Assembly (NCBI RefSeq): GCF_011057975.1
Contig: NZ_CP049109.1
Location: forward strand, 3,751,001-3,815,000
Direction of reading: 5' to 3'
Length of the DNA: 64,000 bases
Source of the DNA: Sphingosinithalassobacter tenebrarum
Lineage (GTDB): Bacteria; Pseudomonadota; Alphaproteobacteria; Sphingomonadales; Sphingomonadaceae
Part shown: in pieces, positions 1-9,636 of the stretch
How the letters are laid out: each line of letters begins with the position of its first letter
Numbering within the stretch: position 1 is the first letter of the stretch
The notes under the pieces: generated by a model
The model's input: the letters and a program-made list of their open reading frames with translations, nothing else
Database searches by the model: none
What the model was told of the DNA's origin: nothing
Program-made: the position numbers and the translations under genes

Positions 1-63
1 TTCGGGCGTGGCGGAAACGCGCCGCTCGCCGGCAGCGCCTTCCTTCAATACGGCGATGCGCAC
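1..63 (-). CDS. pntA: NAD(P) transhydrogenase subunit alpha, N-terminal fragment
   Basis: Only the first 21 codons are in the window; the gene runs off the left edge. Translation from a GTG at 63 begins VRIAVLKEGAAGERRVSATP, which matches the start of the alpha-1 subunit of proton-translocating NAD(P) transhydrogenase (nucleotide-binding part, NADH to NADP+ hydride transfer coupled to proton flow at the inner membrane). It follows the 41-aa oxidase subunit gene by one base, so the two are co-transcribed. The family call rests on this short conserved N-terminus alone. Confidence 0.75.
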   Translation of the reverse strand, partial: MRIAVLKEGAAGERRVSATPE

Positions 64-64
64 T

Positions 65-190
65 TTAGCTGGCGATCAGCATCACGACGCCGGCAGTGAT
101 GATCGCAACGATCACCGTGCCGACCTTCAACATCGACATGAAGCCGTCATAGGTATGCTGGTGCACCTTGATTTCGCCATTGTCGGCCAT
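65..190 (-). CDS. aa3-type cytochrome c oxidase small subunit IV
   Basis: A 41-residue protein that starts MADNGEIKVHQHTYDGFM and continues into one hydrophobic helix (roughly residues 21-40) ending at a TAA. The short polar head with a HxHTYxGF-type motif followed by a single membrane helix is the pattern of the bacterial aa3-type cytochrome oxidase subunit IV, a small accessory of the terminal oxidase in the inner membrane. It lies one base upstream of pntA, a pairing inferred here to be an operon. It is short but complete. The function of this subunit is poorly defined in the family. Confidence 0.8.
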   Translation of the reverse strand: MADNGEIKVHQHTYDGFMSMLKVGTVIVAIITAGVVMLIAS

Positions 191-349
191 TGCGGCTGTT
201 CCCCTCAACGCAAAGAATTGATGGTTTCCTTAACCGGGGGCCGGGTGCCTGCCAAGCCTAGCTCTGCTCTGCCCAGGCTTAAGCCGGCCTTTACCCATAT
301 TGCGTATCAACCGCCCAGATACGGGACAATTGGGACTGAGGATTTGCCC

Positions 350-1780
350 ATGATGCGCAACGGCCAGCGGCTCCTGATGCTGATTGACGACGAGCCGGCA
401 CAGCGGCGACTGGTAGCTGCGATCACGGCGCGGCGCGGCTGGCGCACCGTCTTTGCAGGCGATGCCGAAACCGCGATCGCAACGCTCGGCACACCTGATG
501 GGATGGCGCTCGACGCGGTTCTGCTCGATCACTGGTCGGACGAGTGCGATGCCGCTGGACTAATCGAGGAATTGCGCAATCGTCGCCCGCAACTGCCGAT
601 TCTGATGCTCACCGCCAATGGCTCGGTTGCCTGCGCCGTTTCGGCGATGCGCGCCGGCGCCACCGATTTCCTGGTCAAGCCGCTGGCGGCGGAACGGCTG
701 CTCGCCGCGCTTGAAGCGGCGGTCGGGGGCAAGACCGCCGGCGAATTGCGCCCGCTCACCGAAAAGCTCTCGCACCCGCTCGGCTTCGACGAAATCGTCG
801 GCTCGGCGCCGCAATTCCGCGCCGCCCTTGCCATCGCGGCAAAGGCCGCCCGTGCCCGCGTGCCGGTGCTCATCGAAGGCGAAAGCGGCGTCGGCAAGGA
901 AGTCATCGCTGAAGCGATCCATGCCGCCAGCCCGCGCAGCAAGAAGGAAATGATCAGCGTCAATTGCGGCGCGATTCCCGCCAACCTGGTCGAATCGGAA
1001 TTGTTCGGCCACGAAAAGGGCTCCTTCACCGGCGCTTTCGAGCGCAAGATCGGCCGCTTCGTCGATGCTGATGGCGGGACGTTGTTCCTCGATGAAGTCG
1101 GTGAACTGCCGATCGACGCGCAAGTGAAGCTGTTACGCTTTCTGCAGACCGGCGAGATTCAGCCGATCGGCGCGCGCCATGCCCGGCAAGTCGACGTCCG
1201 CGTAATCGCCGCGACCAACAAGAGCCTGACCGCCGAAATCGAGGCGGGGCGATTCCGCGAGGACCTTTACTACAAGCTCAACGTCGTTCAGGTCGCGATC
1301 CCGCCGCTGCGCGAGCGCACCGGCGACATTCCCGCGCTTGCACGCCACTTGCTCGGCCGCATTGCCGAACAGCCCGGACTGCGTCCGCTCGGTATCACCG
1401 ACGAGGCGCTTCAGCTGCTTGCCACCTATGACTGGCCGGGCAATGTCCGCCAGTTGCAGAACGCATTGTTCCGCGCCGCCATATTGTGTGACGGCGATGC
1501 ACTGACGCGGAGCGACTTCCCGCAGATCGCGGAACACGCCGCCGGGCGGGGCGGCGGCAGTAGCGCCGGGCGGCGCGGCAGCACCGATCATGCCGGCATC
1601 ACCCTCTATCGCCCCGACGGCAATCTGCGTCCGCTCGACGAGATCGAAGCCGATGTCATCCGCCTCGCCATCGGCCATTATCGCGGGCGCATGACCGAAG
1701 TGGCACGGCGGCTCGGCATCGGCCGTTCGACGCTCTACCGCAAGCTCGGCGAACTGGGGATCGACCAGAACGCGGCCTGA
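350..1780 (+). CDS. Sigma-54-dependent response regulator (REC-AAA+-Fis HTH)
   Basis: This 476-aa regulator has three domains in the NtrC order. Receiver, about residues 7-125: acidic pair D13/D14, phosphoacceptor D60, conserved K110. AAA+ sigma-54 interaction domain, about 147-375: Walker A GESGVGKE at 177-184, loop GSFTGA at 224-229, Walker B GGTLFLDEVGELP at 242-254. Fis-type helix-turn-helix at the C-terminus, about 430-470. The sigma-54 contact loop reads GSFTGA instead of the usual GAFTGA. The start chosen is the first of two adjacent ATGs, preceded by GAGGA; the frame is open further upstream but that part overlaps the divergent oxidase gene. No sensor kinase lies next to it, so its signal and targets are unknown. 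Confidence 0.88.
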   Translation: MMRNGQRLLMLIDDEPAQRRLVAAITARRGWRTVFAGDAETAIATLGTPDGMALDAVLLDHWSDECDAAGLIEELRNRRPQLPILMLTANGSVACAVSAMRAGATDFLVKPLAAERLLAALEAAVGGKTAGELRPLTEKLSHPLGFDEIVGSAPQFRAALAIAAKAARARVPVLIEGESGVGKEVIAEAIHAASPRSKKEMISVNCGAIPANLVESELFGHEKGSFTGAFERKIGRFVDADGGTLFLDEVGELPIDAQVKLLRFLQTGEIQPIGARHARQVDVRVIAATNKSLTAEIEAGRFREDLYYKLNVVQVAIPPLRERTGDIPALARHLLGRIAEQPGLRPLGITDEALQLLATYDWPGNVRQLQNALFRAAILCDGDALTRSDFPQIAEHAAGRGGGSSAGRRGSTDHAGITLYRPDGNLRPLDEIEADVIRLAIGHYRGRMTEVARRLGIGRSTLYRKLGELGIDQNAA

Positions 1781-1817
1781 ATGGAACAGTCGCGCCGCAC
1801 CATGCGATTGAAGCGGC

Positions 1818-2825
1818 ATGCGACATCGTATTTTCCTCGCGGCGCCGCTTGCGGCGCTGACGCTTCACGGCTGCAGCCAGCAGCCTGTTCCGCAAGATGA
1901 CAGCGCCGCGGTACCATCGCCGACGCCGGCCACCACTGCCGGTCCGGGTTCCCCGGCCGATCCGCTCACGGACTGGTCGCGCTATCGCAATGCGCGCTTC
2001 GACTTCGTGGCACAGCTGCCTCCCGGCTTTTCCGCCGATCCGGCGCCGGCGAACGACGATGGACGCGTTTTTCGCAACGGCCTTGTCGAATTCCGCGTCT
2101 CGGGCAGCCACAACGCGCTCGATCGCGCCTTTGCAGCGCAAGTGGACGCTGCCACGGAAGGTCTGAGTGACGTGCAGGAGATCGCTGCGCTTCCCGGATA
2201 TTGGCGTGGGACGGGACAGGATAGTGCCGGCAACAGGGTATGGCTGATGCTCGCGCGGCCGGATTCGTCGCGACTCGTCACGGCCCGCTTCGCCTATCCC
2301 GCCGATCGCGACGCCGCCTTTGCCGCCACCGCCGAACGGGCGCTGAAGGGCGTCATGCTGATCGCGCAACAGGGGCCGGTCGGTCTCCGCTACGATCCCG
2401 CCCAACATGCCGCGGTTGAAACCGAAGTGACTCTTCCCCCCGATCATCACCAGCGCCATGATGCGCTGAAGCTGATCGCCCGCGATCGTCTCGACCGGAT
2501 CGGTGAAACGGCATGCCGCTACGGCCTTTCGGGCAGGGAGCAGCGCTGCACGCCGGGCAAGGAGGCCGGGCTTGCCATCGCCGTGGCCGACGCGCCGATC
2601 GGCACCATCCGTTCGCGCATCGACACGCTGAGACACCAGCCCTCGGAACTCGCCGGACGGAAGGGCTTTCGCGTGGTCGAGGGCGCCGAAGGTCAGGGGG
2701 CGAGTTTCGCCTTTGTGCCGCTTGGCGAGCGTACCGCTGTCGTCGAGCGGATGTGGCGCGGTGACCGAGACGGCAACGGCTTCCAGGCGGCGCTCCGCTC
2801 GATCGAAATCGCCTATGGCAGCTGA
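1818..2825 (+). CDS. Putative lipoprotein of unknown function
   Basis: A 335-aa protein with a short basic start, a hydrophobic segment and a lipobox LHGC with Cys19, so probably lipid-anchored in the cell envelope. After the Cys comes a Pro/Ala/Thr-rich linker (about 20-55) and then a mature domain I do not recognise. It starts 37 bases after the sigma-54 regulator on the same strand. Its stop lies almost against the stop of the convergent folP; a 7-bp inverted repeat (CTGACGG/CCGTCAG, 2822-2843) covers the two stops and could help end transcription. Confidence 0.6.
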   Translation: MRHRIFLAAPLAALTLHGCSQQPVPQDDSAAVPSPTPATTAGPGSPADPLTDWSRYRNARFDFVAQLPPGFSADPAPANDDGRVFRNGLVEFRVSGSHNALDRAFAAQVDAATEGLSDVQEIAALPGYWRGTGQDSAGNRVWLMLARPDSSRLVTARFAYPADRDAAFAATAERALKGVMLIAQQGPVGLRYDPAQHAAVETEVTLPPDHHQRHDALKLIARDRLDRIGETACRYGLSGREQRCTPGKEAGLAIAVADAPIGTIRSRIDTLRHQPSELAGRKGFRVVEGAEGQGASFAFVPLGERTAVVERMWRGDRDGNGFQAALRSIEIAYGS

Positions 2826-2828
2826 CGG

Positions 2829-3935
2829 TCAGCCCGCCGTCAGTGCCGCGTCGCGCATCCCGCGCCACACCCGCAGCGCCTGAGCCGTTTCGAAGACGTC
2901 GTGGACGCGGATCAGCTGCGTGCCGAATTCGGCGCCCTTCAGCGCCAGCGCCAGCGATCCGCCAAGCCGCCGATCCGTCGGCGCTTCATTCGAAAGCGCT
3001 CCGACAATCCGTTTGCGGCTCGCCCCGAGCACGACCGGACAGCCGAGCCCGTGAAACAGCGCCAGACCGTTGAGCAGCGCCAGATTGTCGGACAGCGCCT
3101 TGCCGAAGCCGATGCCCGGATCGATCAGGATCCGCGCCCGATCGACGCCTGCGGCAACCACGGCATCGACCCGCGCTTCGAGCCAGTCATAGGTTTCGAC
3201 CAACGGATCGCGATAGCCGGAGCCGCCATGCGGACCTTTCTTCGGATCGGGCGAGTGCATCAGCACCACCGGGCATCCGCTGCCCGCCACCACGTCGATC
3301 GCGCGATCGTCCCACAGCAGCGCCGCGACATCGTTGACGATATGCGCGCCCGCCGCGAGCGCGGCTTCCATCACGCCCGCCTTGCGCGTGTCGATCGACA
3401 CCAGCGCGCCGCCGCGCACCAGCCGTTCGACGACCGGCGCGGTGCGGGCGATCTCGTCGCCTTCCCACACCGTTTCGGCCCCCGGTCGAGTCGATTCGCC
3501 GCCGACATCGATCACCGCCGCGCCCGCCGCGCTCATGTCCATGCCCGCTCCGGCGGCGCCCGCCGGATTATCGATATGCTTGCCGCCGTCCGAAAAACTG
3601 TCGGGCGTGACGTTCAGGATGCCCATCACCTGCGGCTGATCGAAACGCAGCGCGCGCTCGCCCAATTGCAGCGGCGCACGCGGCGCGGAAATGCGGCGCG
3701 CCAGTTCGAGCAGCGCTTCGCCCTGCGCGACTTCCTCGGCCACCGATGGCAGCTCGGCCACCGGCACCACCCGGCGGGCCGCACGCGCGCCATCGACCAT
3801 CGCCGTCAGTTCATAGGCGGCGAACCATTGCAGCCCGCCCGCCAGACGCGCCACGTCGCCATCGCGGCCGACCGGCGTATCGACGAAGTGAATCGGCCGC
3901 AGATAAAGGCGGGCATGATGCGGGATCGCGTTCAT
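2829..3935 (-). CDS. folP: Dihydropteroate synthase
   Basis: Condenses p-aminobenzoate with 6-hydroxymethyl-7,8-dihydropterin diphosphate in folate synthesis. The 368-aa product has the pterin-binding signatures NVTPDSFSDGG (108-118) and DVGGESTRPG (143-152), then DPGIGFGK and GASRKR toward the C-terminus. About 100 residues precede the catalytic barrel, longer than the E. coli enzyme; the extension has no motif I can name. The ATG at 3935 is the only reasonable start. folD, another folate gene, lies 45 kb away and is not linked. Confidence 0.93.
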   Translation of the reverse strand: MNAIPHHARLYLRPIHFVDTPVGRDGDVARLAGGLQWFAAYELTAMVDGARAARRVVPVAELPSVAEEVAQGEALLELARRISAPRAPLQLGERALRFDQPQVMGILNVTPDSFSDGGKHIDNPAGAAGAGMDMSAAGAAVIDVGGESTRPGAETVWEGDEIARTAPVVERLVRGGALVSIDTRKAGVMEAALAAGAHIVNDVAALLWDDRAIDVVAGSGCPVVLMHSPDPKKGPHGGSGYRDPLVETYDWLEARVDAVVAAGVDRARILIDPGIGFGKALSDNLALLNGLALFHGLGCPVVLGASRKRIVGALSNEAPTDRRLGGSLALALKGAEFGTQLIRVHDVFETAQALRVWRGMRDAALTAG

Positions 3936-3985
3936 GCCGCCGCCTTATCGCGCCGCCTGCATGTAGGACAGCCCCGAAGCGGAGA

Positions 3986-5297
<1,312 letters not shown>

Positions 5298-5311
<14 letters not shown>

Positions 5312-6314
5312 GCTGGCCCCAGCCCCGAACCATCGCCTCCAGCCCCGCCGTCACCAGCGCAAGGCGGCGGTAATCGACCTTGTCGGGCAGGTCCCTGGCG
5401 TCGTGATACCAGGGGTAACGGAAGGGCGCGGTGTCGGTGATCATCACTCCCGGATAGCCCGCCTGTTCGAACGCCCAGTGATCGGACCAGTCGATTCCCT
5501 GCAGGAAGCCCGGCGTGCTGCCGCCGACGCTGGGGATGGTCGCATGCTCGCGAAACCGCCCGACTGCCTCGCGCACCAGCGGGCGCGATCCCCACGTCCC
5601 GACAAAGGCAATGAAATCGCCCGTATCGGGATAGAAATAGCTGAGCGGCGCCGGATATTTCTGGCTGCCCGGCGCATCCGAATAATAGCCCATCGTTTCG
5701 AGCGAGAACATCGCCGCGACCGGCTCATCGCCCGCCGCGAGCGCCTTTGCATAGACGAGGCTGCCCATTTCCGTCGTCTTGAACCAGGGTGGCTCTTCAT
5801 TGACGAAGAACACGAGTCGGATGCGCATCGCCGCCTTGCCGCGAAGGTCGGAAAGGTTGCGCGCAAGCGCGAGCAGCACGGCCGTGCCGCTGCCGTTATC
5901 ATTCGCGCCGGGCGCATTGCCCGCGCTGTCATAATGCGCACCGATCACCAGCGTATGGGCATGCGGATCTGCGGGTTCGATCACCGCTTCGATATTGCGC
6001 ACCGTGACACCGCCGGCTTCGAACGTCTGCCGCCGCACCGCATGGCCCGCCGCGACGAGCTTTGTCTCGATCAGCTGCGCCGCGCGTTCGAGCGCATGCG
6101 GATGCGCGACATTGTGCGGCTCGCTGGCGATCGCAGTGACATCGGCGCGCAATTGCCCGGCCAGAGCCGCATCGGGCTCGGGCAGAGGCCCCGAATAGCT
6201 TTCCCCCGGCACCGCGAGCATCCAGTTGACGCCGACGATCGGCACCGCGACCAGCAGCAACAGCAGCGCGATGACGATCCACCGCAGCGACTTGCGACGT
6301 TCCGAATAGCTCAT
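5298..6314 (-). CDS. M28 family zinc metallopeptidase, membrane-anchored
   Basis: A 338-aa peptidase with an N-terminal signal anchor (residues 12-33) and an M28 catalytic domain likely facing the periplasm. Metal and catalytic motifs appear in order: GAHYDS, GANDNGSGTA, VNEEPP and a late DHWAF/WYH region. The family includes aminopeptidases; the substrate cannot be told from sequence. The ATG at 6314 overlaps the stop of the preceding lipoprotein gene (ATGA), so the two are translationally coupled. A second M28 gene of different layout lies at the right end of the window. Confidence 0.85.
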
Positions 6315-6730
6315 TGGACCAGCTCCAGCTGATTGCCGCGCATCTCCTGATTTATCCGCGCGTTCGAACTGTCGGAGACTTCGCCGCACAGTCCGGCATC
6401 GCAAATCGCCGTCCCGGCCATCACGCTTCGAATGCGCCGCACATCGCCGCATTCCGCGTCGTTATCGACAACCAGCACGACCGCCGGTTGCGGCGCCATC
6501 CGTGCCGAGATGGCGAGATACTCCCCAACGCCTTCTTCGGTTCGCGGCTGTCCGTTCCAGCGCAGCCCGCCTTCAGCATCCAGCCGGATTTCGTTGCCGA
6601 CAGACAGATGCGGCCTTTCGGTGCGCGGATCGAACCACCCATCCGGCGCCGCGCCGCATTGCCCTGCGCCATAGGTGCCGCTCCCGCCGCATGCCGAGAG
6701 CAGGCAGAGCGCCGCTACGCCGACACGCAC
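6311..6730 (-). CDS. Lipoprotein with possible ExbD/TolR-like periplasmic domain
   Basis: A 139-aa protein starting at a GTG (6730) that overlaps the end of rnhB by 16 bases. The signal sequence ends in lipobox LSAC with Cys14. The mature part (about 40-115) has the rhythm of the ExbD/TolR periplasmic domain: a glycine-rich strand IRLDAEGGLRWNG, a helix, then VVLVVDNDAECGDVRRI. ExbD normally has a membrane helix with a conserved Asp; here that part is replaced by a lipid anchor, so it cannot work as a normal energy-transducing subunit. The domain call is by eye and moderate. Two added cysteines near the end (CDAGLC) may form a disulfide. Confidence 0.5.
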   Translation of the reverse strand: MRVGVAALCLLSACGGSGTYGAGQCGAAPDGWFDPRTERPHLSVGNEIRLDAEGGLRWNGQPRTEEGVGEYLAISARMAPQPAVVLVVDNDAECGDVRRIRSVMAGTAICDAGLCGEVSDSSNARINQEMRGNQLELVQ

Positions 6731-7341
6731 GGCCCGAAATCCAGCTCCGCCTGCGCCACCGGCGCGAAGCTGCGGCGGTGGTGCGGGGTCGGGCCGAGCG
6801 TGCGCAGCGCTTCGGTGTGGACGCGCGCGCCATAGCCCTTGTTCGAGGCCCAGCCATATCCCGGAAATTCGGCGTCGAGCGCGATCATCATCGCGTCGCG
6901 GCGTTCCTTGGCGACGATCGAGGCGGCGGCGATCGAGAGGCAAAGCGCGTCGCCGCCGATCACCGGCTCGCTGCGATGGCTCCAGCGCGGGCAACGATTG
7001 CCGTCGACCAGCACGAAGGCGGGTGGCAGCGCGAGCGCGGCGACGGCGCGTTCCATCGCCAGCATGCTCGCCCAGAGGATATTCAGTTCGTCGATCTCGG
7101 CGACGCTGGCGATACCGACGCCGATCTGCGCGCATTCGAGCAGCGCCGCGCACAGCTCGGCGCGACGCTTCGCAGTCAGCGCCTTTGAGTCGTTCAACCC
7201 ATCGGGGATGCAATCGGGATCGAGCACCACCGCGGCGGCGACCACCGGCCCGGCTAGCGGCCCGCGCCCGGCTTCGTCGACGCCCGCCACCGGGCCGCGA
7301 TGCAGCGCCCCGAAATGCAGCTCACGCGTATAATCAGGCAT
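6715..7341 (-). CDS. rnhB: Ribonuclease HII
   Basis: A 208-aa enzyme that cleaves RNA in RNA-DNA hybrids and at single ribonucleotides in DNA. It shows the signature GVDEAGRGPLAGPVVAAAV near the start, with the catalytic Asp-Glu, and the later SKALTAKRR and SIVAKERRDA blocks. It overlaps the monooxygenase-like gene before it by 8 bases and the lipoprotein gene after it by 16, so it sits inside a tight operon. Length is normal for the family. Confidence 0.95.
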   Translation of the reverse strand: MPDYTRELHFGALHRGPVAGVDEAGRGPLAGPVVAAAVVLDPDCIPDGLNDSKALTAKRRAELCAALLECAQIGVGIASVAEIDELNILWASMLAMERAVAALALPPAFVLVDGNRCPRWSHRSEPVIGGDALCLSIAAASIVAKERRDAMMIALDAEFPGYGWASNKGYGARVHTEALRTLGPTPHHRRSFAPVAQAELDFGPCVSA

Positions 7342-7648
7342 CGGCCCGCGCCATCGGATAGGGTGCCCAGCGTTCGTCGATCGCCGTCATCACCAGCGGA
7401 TCGAACCGCTGCGCAACCGCGTCGCCCATGCGCGCGGTGAGCGCAGGGTCGACCCGGCCCGAAGCCGCGTCGCGCGTCGCCAGATCGGGCCAGCGGGCGA
7501 TCGCCGCCACGCTGCCGTCATCGGCATCGAACAACACCGATCCATGCCCGCCCAGCGCGCGAAACGCATCGGTCGCCTCCGCCCATGCGGCACGGAATTC
7601 TGATTCCGCGCCGGGCTTGAGTTTCCAGCGATAGAGGACGGCGATCAC
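7334..7648 (-). CDS. Antibiotic biosynthesis monooxygenase-like (ABM fold) protein
   Basis: A 104-aa protein starting VIAVLYRWKLKPGAESEFRA, the opening strand-helix of the dimeric alpha-beta barrel (ABM/EthD-like) fold, followed by LGGHGSVLFDADDGS and ARWPD. Members act as small oxygenases or heme- or quinone-related enzymes, but the fold is too broad to assign a substrate. The GTG start at 7648 overlaps the stop of the ThiD-VOC gene, so the two are co-translated; its stop overlaps the rnhB start. Confidence 0.6.
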   Translation of the reverse strand: MIAVLYRWKLKPGAESEFRAAWAEATDAFRALGGHGSVLFDADDGSVAAIARWPDLATRDAASGRVDPALTARMGDAVAQRFDPLVMTAIDERWAPYPMARADA

Positions 7649-8844
7649 AGTTCCTCGTCGATGCGCCAGGGCGGGAAGCGCCGCATCTCGCCCGCCTGAT
7701 AGAGGCAGACGGCATTGCCCGACGGATCGGTGAGCCGCGCCTCGCGCCAGCCCCAGCGCTGGTCGGTCGGCGCGGTATCGAACGCCAAGCCCTGCGCCTT
7801 CAGATAGGAGACCGTCATGTCGATGTCGCCGCATTCGAAATAGACGACCGGGCGCCCGTCGATTTCCTCGGCCGCCTCGATCGAGAAGGTCGCGCCGCCC
7901 TCGGTTTCGAACCGGGCATAGCGTGGCTGGGCGCGGACGATCTGCCTGAGGCCAAGCAGGCGATAGAAACGCTCGCTCGCGGCGAAATCGGTCGCCGGCA
8001 CCGTCACCTGATTGAGCATCGGCGCGAACCGCGAGAGATTGAGGTCGAGCCGCACCGCCTGATGCCCCATCGGCCCGTTGCCGTGGCCGATCCCCGGCGC
8101 CGAGCGGATCGCCACGCGAACGAAGCGGCGCGCGCGGGCGACGGCTTCGGGCAGCGTCCAGTCCTTGGCGAGTTCGACGGCGATGGCGGTGGAAAGCGTG
8201 CAGCCGGTGCCGTGCGTCTCATCGGTCTCGATCCGGGCGTCGCGCCACTCCATTTCGGGCGGATTTCCGCTGTCGCCGGGGCAGAAGAGCCGGTCGGCGA
8301 TCTGGCTGCTGCGGGTGTGACCGCCCTTTACCAGCACCGAGGAACCCCGCCGCGCGACGAGCGATCGCGCGCTGTCGCGCTGGGCATCGCGATCGACGAT
8401 CGACTGGCCGGAAAGCACTTTCAGCTCGGGCAGGTTGGGCGTGGTGACCGTGGCGACGCGCATCAGCCGCTCGAACGCGGCAATGGTATGATCATCGGCC
8501 AGCACGCCGCCCGAGGTCGCGACCATCACCGGATCGAACACCACCGGAACGCCGGGAAACTCCTCGAGCTTTTCAGCGACGGCATGCGCGGTCCTGGCCG
8601 ATCCGATCATGCCGATCTTGACCGCGTCGGCACCGATATCGCTCAGCACAGCGTCGATCTGCGCCATCACCATGTCGGTCGAGACCGGATCGACTGCCTC
8701 GACCGCGCGGGTGTTCTGCGCGGTGATCGCGGTGATCGCAGTCAGCGGATGCGCGCCGAGCATCGTCGCGGTGCGGATATCGGCCTGAATCCCCGCGCCG
8801 CCGCCCGAATCGGACCCGGCGATGATCAGAATGCGCGGCGTCAT
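7645..8844 (-). CDS. thiD: ThiD-VOC fusion: hydroxymethylpyrimidine (phosphate) kinase plus glyoxalase-like domain
   Basis: One 399-aa frame carries two domains. Residues 4-262 are a complete ThiD kinase that phosphorylates HMP and HMP-P for thiamine synthesis: GSDSGGGAGIQAD (10-22), DPVMVATSG (104-112), and the GTGC anion-hole region (212-215). Residues 276-388 are a VOC/glyoxalase-fold domain starting MLNQVTVPATDF, with FYRLLGLR, FECGDID and LTDPSGN. Typical ThiD ends near residue 265, so the VOC part is an addition. No stop separates the two; a separate internal start at the Met of residue 276 cannot be excluded. No TPP riboswitch was recognised upstream. Confidence 0.85.
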   Translation of the reverse strand: MTPRILIIAGSDSGGGAGIQADIRTATMLGAHPLTAITAITAQNTRAVEAVDPVSTDMVMAQIDAVLSDIGADAVKIGMIGSARTAHAVAEKLEEFPGVPVVFDPVMVATSGGVLADDHTIAAFERLMRVATVTTPNLPELKVLSGQSIVDRDAQRDSARSLVARRGSSVLVKGGHTRSSQIADRLFCPGDSGNPPEMEWRDARIETDETHGTGCTLSTAIAVELAKDWTLPEAVARARRFVRVAIRSAPGIGHGNGPMGHQAVRLDLNLSRFAPMLNQVTVPATDFAASERFYRLLGLRQIVRAQPRYARFETEGGATFSIEAAEEIDGRPVVYFECGDIDMTVSYLKAQGLAFDTAPTDQRWGWREARLTDPSGNAVCLYQAGEMRRFPPWRIDEEL

Positions 8845-9030
8845 GCGCGCAGTCCCGAAAGAGACAAAAGAGACACCACGTCCCCCATGATTCCCCTACC
8901 CCTGCGCACGCCATGCAACGACCGGCGGCTGGCGGCAAGGGAAACGCGAAGGATCATGGGGTTAGCCTTGCCACAGGCGCGGGGCTGTAGGACAGCCCCT
9001 AATGGGTTGGACGCCATTTCCAATCGCGAA

Positions 9031-9141
9031 CCGTTCGGGCTGAGCCTCTCGACGTTGCTCGAGACAGGCATGTCGAAGCCCGCCGTGCCGCATACGGCGC
9101 GTTCGCGGCGAGGCGCCCTTCGACAGGCTCAGGGCGAACGG
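9031..9141. repeat. Paired inverted repeat, CTTCGACAGGCTCAG family (copy a)
   Basis: The left arm CCGTTCGGGCTGAGCC (from 9031) and right arm CTTCGACAGGCTCAGGGCG (9118-9136, then AACGG) face each other across about 70 bp. The left arm is degenerate (CTCTCGACG instead of CTGTCGAAG). This is the same family as the copies near 15.1, 18.7, 19.1, 47.5, 53.9 and 60.3 kb. Confidence 0.75.
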
Positions 9142-9170
9142 AGGTTGGTAGACACGGGCCCGCAATCTTC

Positions 9171-9303
9171 CGTCGCCCCTGCGCAGGCAGGGGCCTATCG
9201 CTGTCGATTTCCGAGAACGGGTGACACATCGCCAGCGCGCCATGTGTCAGAGAGGCAGGCAGGACGGCACAGACATGGGCACCTGCCTGCGCAGGGGCGA
9301 CGG
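9171..9303. repeat. Inverted repeat with CTGCGCAGG core
   Basis: Two 20-bp arms, CCGTCGCCCCTGCGCAGGCA at 9171-9190 and its exact complement at 9284-9303, are separated by about 93 bp. The repeat family differs from the CTTCGACAGG elements beside it. It may act as a terminator for the DUF1272 gene, which ends at 9321 just to its right on the minus strand. Confidence 0.6.
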
Positions 9304-9320
9304 CTGTGGGGCGCCGGAAA

Positions 9321-9545
9321 TCAGCCCGGAAAATACCGCTTCGTGCCCGCTGGATTGGCCTTGAGCCGCTCCCCGGTCCGCGTCGGCCGATCGGTCAGCT
9401 CGCCCCCGCAATTGGGGCAACGCTCGTCCATCGCGTCGGCGCATTCGGCGCAGAAGGTACATTCGAACGAGCAGATGAAGGCGCCATGCGCATTGGCGGG
9501 CAAATCGGTGCCGCAGCGTTCGCAGTCGGGGCGCATTTCGAGCAT
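9321..9545 (-). CDS. DUF1272 small zinc-binding protein
   Basis: A 74-aa protein beginning MLEMRPDCERCGTDLPAN with cysteines in CxxC pairs (CERC, CTFCAEC, CPNC), the pattern of the DUF1272 family with a likely treble-clef or rubredoxin-like zinc site. Its function is unknown. The ATG at 9545 was chosen because the conserved region starts there. It stands alone between repeat blocks. Confidence 0.8.
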   Translation of the reverse strand: MLEMRPDCERCGTDLPANAHGAFICSFECTFCAECADAMDERCPNCGGELTDRPTRTGERLKANPAGTKRYFPG

Positions 9546-9585
9546 GGGGCGGGTATAGTGCGGCAACATGAAGTGTTGAAGCGTT

Positions 9586-9636
9586 TCCTCCCCCGCCAGG
9601 GGGAGGTGGCAGGCGAAGCCTGACGGAGGGGGAGGA
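9586..9636. repeat. REP-like double-hairpin element, left copy at the DUF559 gene
   Basis: First hairpin: CCTCCCCC-GCCA-GGGGGAGG inside the 25-bp block 9586-9610. A second small hairpin AGGC-GAA-GCCT follows, then TGACGGAGGGGGAGGA. The 25-bp block is the exact reverse complement of 10041-10065 and identical to 10085-10109. The last bases, GGAGGA (9631-9636), sit five bases before the DUF559 start codon and serve as its ribosome-binding site. Confidence 0.85.

Larger units (their letters stand above)
8845..9320. other. 476-bp gene-free stretch between thiD and the DUF1272 gene
   Basis: No convincing gene is present. It contains the thiD promoter side, a 7-bp hairpin GGGGCTG/CAGCCCC at 8981-8999, one degenerate pair of the CTTCGACAGGCTCAG repeat (9031-9141), and a long-arm inverted repeat with arms CCGTCGCCCCTGCGCAGGCA (9171-9190) and TGCCTGCGCAGGGGCGACGG (9284-9303). 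It reads as an accumulation zone for palindromic repeats. Confidence 0.6.

Noticed and set aside
8845..9000. TPP riboswitch upstream of the thiD fusion
   Set aside because: No THI-box sequence or the expected paired helices were found; only a short GC hairpin is present.
8062..9558. Long plus-strand open frame across thiD and the repeat region
   Set aside because: The first part is antisense to thiD and the rest is translated repeat DNA; no start signal or domain is seen.
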